Origin: Thermococcus sp.
Lineage (GTDB): Archaea > Methanobacteriota_B > Thermococci > Thermococcales > Thermococcaceae
Length of the DNA: 47,426 nucleotides
NCBI RefSeq assembly: GCF_015521605.1
Contig: NZ_WANV01000018.1
Coordinates: forward strand, 1-47,426
Direction: 5' to 3'
Made by a program: the position numbers and the translations under genes
The notes under the pieces: generated by a model
Told to the model about the DNA's origin: nothing
The model's database searches: none
Seen by the model: the letters and a program-made list of their open reading frames with translations, nothing else
Part shown: positions 43,607 to 47,426 of the stretch, in pieces
Layout of the letters: each line of letters opens with the position of its first letter
Position numbering within the stretch: the stretch's first letter is position 1

Positions 43607-43973
43607 CCCTCATCACCCAGTATCTTTCCTTCCGCATTCCCTTCCGCTTCAGCTCCTCGAAGTGTCTCCTGGCAACCTCATAGAAGCCGTTGTCATAAAG
43701 GACTATCCCCTCCCTCATGGCATCGAGGGCTGAAGGAGAGAGGTTTTCAAGTGCCCTGAGAAACTCCGCTGGAGTGTAGGCGAGCACATCAACGGGCAGA
43801 AACTCATCGTTGAGCTCGTAGAGTGGCTTTGTACGGCGAAGGAAGTTTCCACTCAGCTTCCTGGAGATTACTATCAGATCGTAGTCGCTTGCCCTGTTGT
43901 AGTCACCCCTCGCCCTGGAGCCGAAGAGAATAACCGTGACGTCACCGTTGAAGTAGTCGACTATCCTCCTCAC
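43602..43973 (-). CDS. MNT nucleotidyltransferase-domain antitoxin
   Basis: The protein has the minimal nucleotidyltransferase site GSRARGDYNRASDYDL: G18 and S19, ten residues, then D30 and D32, intact for AMP transfer. In HEPN/MNT modules, the MNT protein neutralises the HEPN RNase by AMPylation. Length is 123 residues from a GTG at 43973 behind GGAGATTGA; a start at 44045 would run back into the HEPN gene and give a basic, poorly conserved beginning. The start is uncertain. It is paired with the upstream HEPN gene, which is broken. Confidence 0.82.
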   Translation of the reverse strand: MRRIVDYFNGDVTVILFGSRARGDYNRASDYDLIVISRKLSGNFLRRTKPLYELNDEFLPVDVLAYTPAEFLRALENLSPSALDAMREGIVLYDNGFYEVARRHFEELKRKGMRKERYWVMRA

Positions 43974-43980
43974 AAAACTC

Positions 43981-44400
43981 TCAATCTCCGGCGAGACGCT
44001 CTGCAGTACTTTTGACGAAGTTGAGGACTTCCTCCGCATAATCAATCATCTCCCGGGCCACGTCCTCCGAGTAGTACTCGAAGGGGGAACCCTCCGGATA
44101 GGCATCGGGGTATCTCGGGGCTATGTAGTTCCTGTCAAGTTCCATAGCCCTGTGGAACAGTTCTCTGGGGACATCAACGCCTTCATCCCGCAGGTTTCTG
44201 AGAAGTCTCGTTATGGAGTGGCCGATGGGGGCAAACCCCATTCCACGAAGGAGTGCCTTAACCGCCAGTTCTGCCGCCTGCTGGGCCTTGAAGCTCGCTC
44301 ACTCGTAGTCTTCCCCTTCCAAGTCCCTGAGGGCGGAGCGAAGGGTTTTCTCCGCCTGCTTCATCCATCTCTCGTACTCGACCCGCTTGAACATGGGCAT
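43981..44400 (-). pseudogene. HEPN-domain toxin gene with an in-frame TGA
   Basis: Read on the minus strand from the ATG at 44400, the frame gives MPMFKRVEYERWMKQAEKTL, then SALRDLEGEDYE, a TGA, then ASFKAQQAAELAVKALLRGM and GFAPIGHSITRLLRN to a normal end at 43981. The frame is open on both sides of the TGA, and the HEPN family usually has a tryptophan at this place (YEWASFKAQQAAE), so TGG has become TGA. No selenocysteine signal is expected in this order. The C-terminal part retains DRNYIAPRYPDAYPEGSP. The toxin is therefore probably lost while the MNT antitoxin stays intact. Confidence 0.85.
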
Positions 44401-44420
44401 CAAGGGGAATTTGGATTGGG

Positions 44421-44430
44421 AGTATTTAAC
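44421..44430 (-). promoter_or_regulatory. TATA box of the HEPN/MNT module
   Basis: GTTAAATACT on the minus strand, preceded by CGAAGGG. The same sequence occurs before both UPF0175/PIN modules downstream. It lies 21-30 bases before the ATG at 44400. Confidence 0.6.
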
Positions 44431-44460
44431 CCCTTCGTCCCCCAGTATTATACCCTCCGG

Positions 44461-44530
44461 GAGGAGGGAAATCTATAAATACCCGGAGGGAGGAGGGAAA
44501 TCTATAAATACCCGGAGGGAGGAGGGAAAT
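44461..44530 (+). repeat. 29-base tandem repeat carrying TATA box and ribosome-binding site
   Basis: GAGGAGGGAAATCTATAAAT then ACCCGGAGG occurs at 44461-44489 and again at 44490-44518, followed by a partial third copy that runs into the ATG at 44529. Each unit carries CTATAAATA and GGAGGAGGG, so the duplication repeats promoter and ribosome-binding elements. A related region near 45677-45706 has only one unit, which is the likely ancestral form. Confidence 0.8.
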
Positions 44531-44897
44531 GGACGTCTCCCCCGCAGGAATTTATTTAATACTTACCGCTGTGATTCCAATCTTCTACGCAGAGTGGACT
44601 GGCTGGCCTGGAGACATCATCAAAAAAGTCGAACCGCCAATCTATGAGCTGGAAGAGGCCATTGAAAGAAGTTTTAAGTACATGGTATCAATGACCTTCG
44701 GATTAATTCTCATCTCAATGGGAATGACGATAGTCGTTCCGTGGATAGGGTATGTCTGGTGGGCGATTACTGGGATAGTAGTGCTTTGGCTTAGACATGG
44801 ACGAGAACAACTCAAGCTGAAACTCCAAGAGGCCAGAATGAAAGAGGCCGTCGCCAAGGGCGTGGAAATCGGTATGAAGAAGGCAAAAGAAGTCTAA
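44529..44897 (+). CDS. Small membrane protein
   Basis: I do not recognise this 122-residue protein. It has a short N-terminal hydrophobic stretch (about 6-20), an amphipathic part, two membrane segments (about 52-70 and 71-92) and a charged C-terminal helix ending GVEIGMKKAKEV. Its stop codon overlaps the stop of the convergent PIN gene. It follows the 29-base tandem repeat. A deletion remnant of a second copy lies at 45704-45772, so membrane protein and PIN module were probably duplicated together. Confidence 0.7.
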   Translation: MDVSPAGIYLILTAVIPIFYAEWTGWPGDIIKKVEPPIYELEEAIERSFKYMVSMTFGLILISMGMTIVVPWIGYVWWAITGIVVLWLRHGREQLKLKLQEARMKEAVAKGVEIGMKKAKEV

Positions 44898-45379
44898 AGC
44901 TCTCCTGCTTCCTTCAGGACTCTTTTTACAACTCCCTCAGAAATCCTAAAGCCGTTTCTTCTCAGCTCTTCCACGTAGGGAGCTATCTGAGAGATAAGAC
45001 CTTTTCTCTTCGCAAGGAGGAGCAATCCGAGCGTGCCAGTAACCCTCAGGCCAAAGCTCCTTGCGATTTTTCTCGCATCCTTGTCGTCGAGGAGAACCAC
45101 GTCAACCTCATTCTCAAGTGCGAAGGCTATCGTCTCCGCCTCGCCGTGGTCTACCATCTCAAGCAGAAACTTCACGAGCCTCTGGTTCTCCACTGAGACC
45201 CTTTTCAGAAAATCCGCGTTTGCTATTACGACGGTCTCTTCATGCCCTGCGCCCTCAACTACAGTCTCGTGATAAACTGACTCAGTGATATAAACCTCCT
45301 CAAAGAGCCTCTCCAGAAGATCAAGAAGCCCGAGCTTGGCGAGGAATATAAGCGGGGACGAGTTTAAGGCAACCCTCAT
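44894..45379 (-). CDS. PIN-domain toxin, DUF3368 type
   Basis: The 161-residue protein shows the DUF3368/PIN signature: LNSSPLIFLAKLG at the start, HGEAETIAFA (E80, E82) and LLDDKDARKIA (D98, D99, D101), the acidic residues expected of a VapC-like RNase. It overlaps the UPF0175 gene by four bases (ATGA). The likely role is RNA cleavage restrained by the partner. It is clearly paralogous to the PIN gene at 45777-46262. Confidence 0.88.
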   Translation of the reverse strand: MRVALNSSPLIFLAKLGLLDLLERLFEEVYITESVYHETVVEGAGHEETVVIANADFLKRVSVENQRLVKFLLEMVDHGEAETIAFALENEVDVVLLDDKDARKIARSFGLRVTGTLGLLLLAKRKGLISQIAPYVEELRRNGFRISEGVVKRVLKEAGEL

Positions 45380-45627
45380 GAGAGCTCCTCCAGAACCTTA
45401 AGGTCGCTCTCAAGCTCTTCTTCATCGTAGGGTATGCCACTCCCCTCCTTAGCTAGGAGCTCAACGAACTCCCACTTGCTCAGACCAGCGAGCCTCCTGG
45501 CCTGGCCAAAGGAGAGTATGCCCTTCTCGTAGAGGCGCAGGGCCAGCTCCACCTTCACCCTCTCCTCAACCTCCTCGTCTGGTATCTTCACCATTCCAGG
45601 TATCTCAACAACAACTTTCCTGCCCAT
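45376..45627 (-). CDS. UPF0175-family antitoxin
   Basis: The 83-residue protein has RVKVELALRLYEKGILSFGQ, followed by ARRLAGLSKWEFVELLAKEG, a helix-turn-helix-like core of the UPF0175 family that is regularly found just before DUF3368 PIN genes. It is the first gene of the module with a TATA box at 45657. The ATG is 30 bases from the TATA box. Confidence 0.88.
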   Translation of the reverse strand: MGRKVVVEIPGMVKIPDEEVEERVKVELALRLYEKGILSFGQARRLAGLSKWEFVELLAKEGSGIPYDEEELESDLKVLEELS

Positions 45628-45656
45628 CTTCCCACCGATTCAACATTGGAGCAGGT

Positions 45657-45665
45657 GGTATTTAA
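45657..45665 (-). promoter_or_regulatory. TATA box of the first UPF0175/PIN module
   Basis: TTAAATACC on the minus strand, preceded by CGAAGGCG. It is nearly the same as the TATA/BRE sequences before the HEPN and second UPF0175 genes. Confidence 0.6.
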
Positions 45666-45703
45666 CGCCTTCGCCCAGTAATATACCCCCGGGAGGAGGG
45701 AAA

Positions 45704-45772
45704 ATGTCTCTCGATGCCAAAGGCTTTGGAGGTATTATAGGTCTGATAGCATGAAGAAAGCAAAAGAGACCT
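45704..45772 (+). pseudogene. Deletion remnant of a small membrane-protein gene
   Basis: The sequence before the ATG (CAGTAATATACC, GGGAGGAGGGAAA) is nearly that before the gene at 44529. The start reads MSLDAKGFGGIIGLIA and then, after a one-base frame change, ends in MKKAKET and a stop, matching the last residues MKKAKEV of the intact protein. About 300 bases of the middle are missing. It lies in the same convergent position toward a PIN gene as the intact copy. Confidence 0.8.
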
Positions 45773-45776
45773 GAAG

Positions 45777-46262
45777 CTAAAGTTCACCCGCTTCCCTCAG
45801 CACCTTTTCATAAAGTCCCTCGCTCAGCCAGAAGCCTGTGGCCTTTAGTTTCTCCAGCTCGTCTCTGAGGCTGGTTATCCTACCGGTGAACTTGGCTTTA
45901 AGGAGAACACCGAGGGTTCCGGCCACCCTGAGACCGAGAGCCCTTGCGATCTCTCTTCCATCGTAGTCATCAATTAAGACGAGTTCAGCGTTCTTTTCCA
46001 AGGCCAGAACTATTGCCTCGCTCTCTCCCTCGTCCAGCTCAATCATCAGGGAACGCTTGAGCCTCTCGTCCGTTATTTTCTCCACCTTAATCCATTCGGT
46101 GTTTTTAATCGCTTGGGCGTCTTCGCTACCGCCGCCTTCAATTACGCATTCTCGATAAACGGCTTCAGGGATTAAAACCTCCCCGAAGAACTCCCTGAGA
46201 AGCTCGAGCCTTCCTATCTTGGCGAGGTGGATGAGGGGAGTTGAGTTACTCACCACGGGCAA
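45777..46262 (-). CDS. PIN-domain toxin, DUF3368 type, second copy
   Basis: The 161-residue paralogue of the PIN gene at 44894-45379 has SNSTPLIHLAKIG, EGESEAIVLA and LIDDYDGREIARALGLRVAG, with the acidic residues in place. A TTG at 46262 is taken as start because GGAGG lies eight bases upstream and it gives the same N-terminal length as the paralogue; an ATG at 46271 is too close to that site. It overlaps the UPF0175 gene by 17 bases. Confidence 0.85.
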   Translation of the reverse strand: MPVVSNSTPLIHLAKIGRLELLREFFGEVLIPEAVYRECVIEGGGSEDAQAIKNTEWIKVEKITDERLKRSLMIELDEGESEAIVLALEKNAELVLIDDYDGREIARALGLRVAGTLGVLLKAKFTGRITSLRDELEKLKATGFWLSEGLYEKVLREAGEL

Positions 46263-46494
46263 AGGCCACATCCTCCGCCAGTTCCCTCTCCGTGTAGTGC
46301 CTCGGAACCTTTCTCTTGGCGAGCTCTTCAAGGAACTCCCTCTTGGTTACTCCCGCGAGCTTCGCCGCCTTTCCAAGAGGAAGGACACCCCGCTGGTAGA
46401 GAATAACCGCTAGGTCGAGCCTTAGCTCCCTCTCAACCTCGCCCCTGGGGAGTCTCATGGCGGTGATAACGTCCTCTGGAATGACTATTTCCAT
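46246..46494 (-). CDS. UPF0175-family antitoxin, second copy
   Basis: The 82-residue protein has EVERELRLDLAVILYQRGVL and KAAKLAGVTKREFLEELAKR, the core of the family, and a C-terminal tail RELAEDVAFARGE that should bind the PIN partner. The ATG at 46494 follows GGTGGGAAGA; the frame extends three codons further to a GTG inside that site. Confidence 0.87.
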   Translation of the reverse strand: MEIVIPEDVITAMRLPRGEVERELRLDLAVILYQRGVLPLGKAAKLAGVTKREFLEELAKRKVPRHYTERELAEDVAFARGE

Positions 46495-46525
46495 TCTTCC
46501 CACCGCCTTAAGGTTGGCATTAGGA

Positions 46526-46535
46526 GATATTTAAC
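46526..46535 (-). promoter_or_regulatory. TATA box of the second UPF0175/PIN module
   Basis: GTTAAATATC on the minus strand, preceded by CGAAGGG, shared with the other two TA modules. It lies 32-41 bases before the ATG. Confidence 0.6.
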
Positions 46536-46542
46536 CCCTTCG

Positions 46543-47426
<884 letters not shown>

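Noticed and set aside
44297-44312. TGA as selenocysteine or a programmed read-through in the HEPN gene
   Set aside because: Thermococcales are not known to use selenocysteine, related proteins have tryptophan, and there is no visible recoding signal. A nonsense change is simpler.
44461-44530. Possible CRISPR array
   Set aside because: The 29-base units follow each other without spacers, there are only two full copies, and no cas genes are present.

Overview
The window is a stretch of the chromosome of a hyperthermophilic euryarchaeon of the order Thermococcales, most likely a Thermococcus. The evidence is archaeal/eukaryotic-type ribosomal proteins (eL14, eL19, eL30-like uL30, eL32, eL34, eS4), archaeal translation and RNA enzymes (Cbf5, Rpp29, eIF1, a circularising-type RNA ligase, RtcA), strong GGAGGTGA ribosome-binding sites, TATA boxes about 25-35 bases before start codons, and a cytosolic four-subunit NiFe sulfhydrogenase with SurR-type operator sites.

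Region 1 (about 160-18,800, minus strand): the S10/spc ribosomal-protein superoperon, transcribed from a promoter near 18,569 through a SPOUT methyltransferase gene, uL3, uL4, uL23, uL2, uS19, uL22, uS3, uL29, eIF1, Rpp29, uS17, uL14, uL24, eS4, uL5, uS14, uS8, uL6, eL32, eL19, uL18, uS5, uL30, uL15 and SecY. After it come adenylate kinase, an EMC3/Oxa1-like membrane protein, eL34, cytidylate kinase and eL14, then a separately promoted short-chain dehydrogenase and Cbf5/TruB. The two ends of this 18 kb block carry near-identical G/C-hairpin elements in inverted orientation.

Region 2 (18.6-21.85 kb) looks accessory: repeat debris, a possible transposon relic, two unrecognised genes and a DUF234-type ATPase whose start sits beside a palindromic ATTATCAT array. 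Region 3 (21.87-29.27 kb) is a mixed housekeeping set: RNA ligase, a membrane protein, ribosomal protein uL16 (L10e), an MFS transporter, a class V aminotransferase, a membrane protein, a small secretion-type ATPase and an archaeal asparagine synthetase.

Region 4 (29.35-38.5 kb) is a redox locus. On the minus strand is a three-gene set, NuoE-like, NuoF/HydB-like and a NuoG-like/GltD-like fusion. Its domain composition matches what is known of Sporomusa-type bifurcating transhydrogenases. Divergent from it is the NADP-linked sulfhydrogenase operon (beta, gamma, delta, alpha). Between the two lies a double extended SurR motif (GTTn3AAC, n5, GTTn3AAC, n5, GTT), so the two operons probably share sulfur-responsive control and may cooperate in balancing ferredoxin, NAD(H), NADP(H) and H2.

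Region 5 (38.5-42.3 kb) holds a DUF257 cluster (one decayed copy and two intact overlapping genes), two paralogous small beta-barrel proteins resembling translation-factor domain 2, and a TatD-related hydrolase. Region 6 (42.36-46.5 kb) is a toxin-antitoxin graveyard: a frameshifted hypothetical gene, a nucleotidyltransferase tail remnant, a HEPN/MNT pair whose HEPN gene carries an in-frame TGA, and two tandem copies of a [small membrane protein + UPF0175/PIN-DUF3368] unit, one of which has lost most of its membrane-protein gene. The three TA promoters share the same sequence. The window ends inside RtcA.
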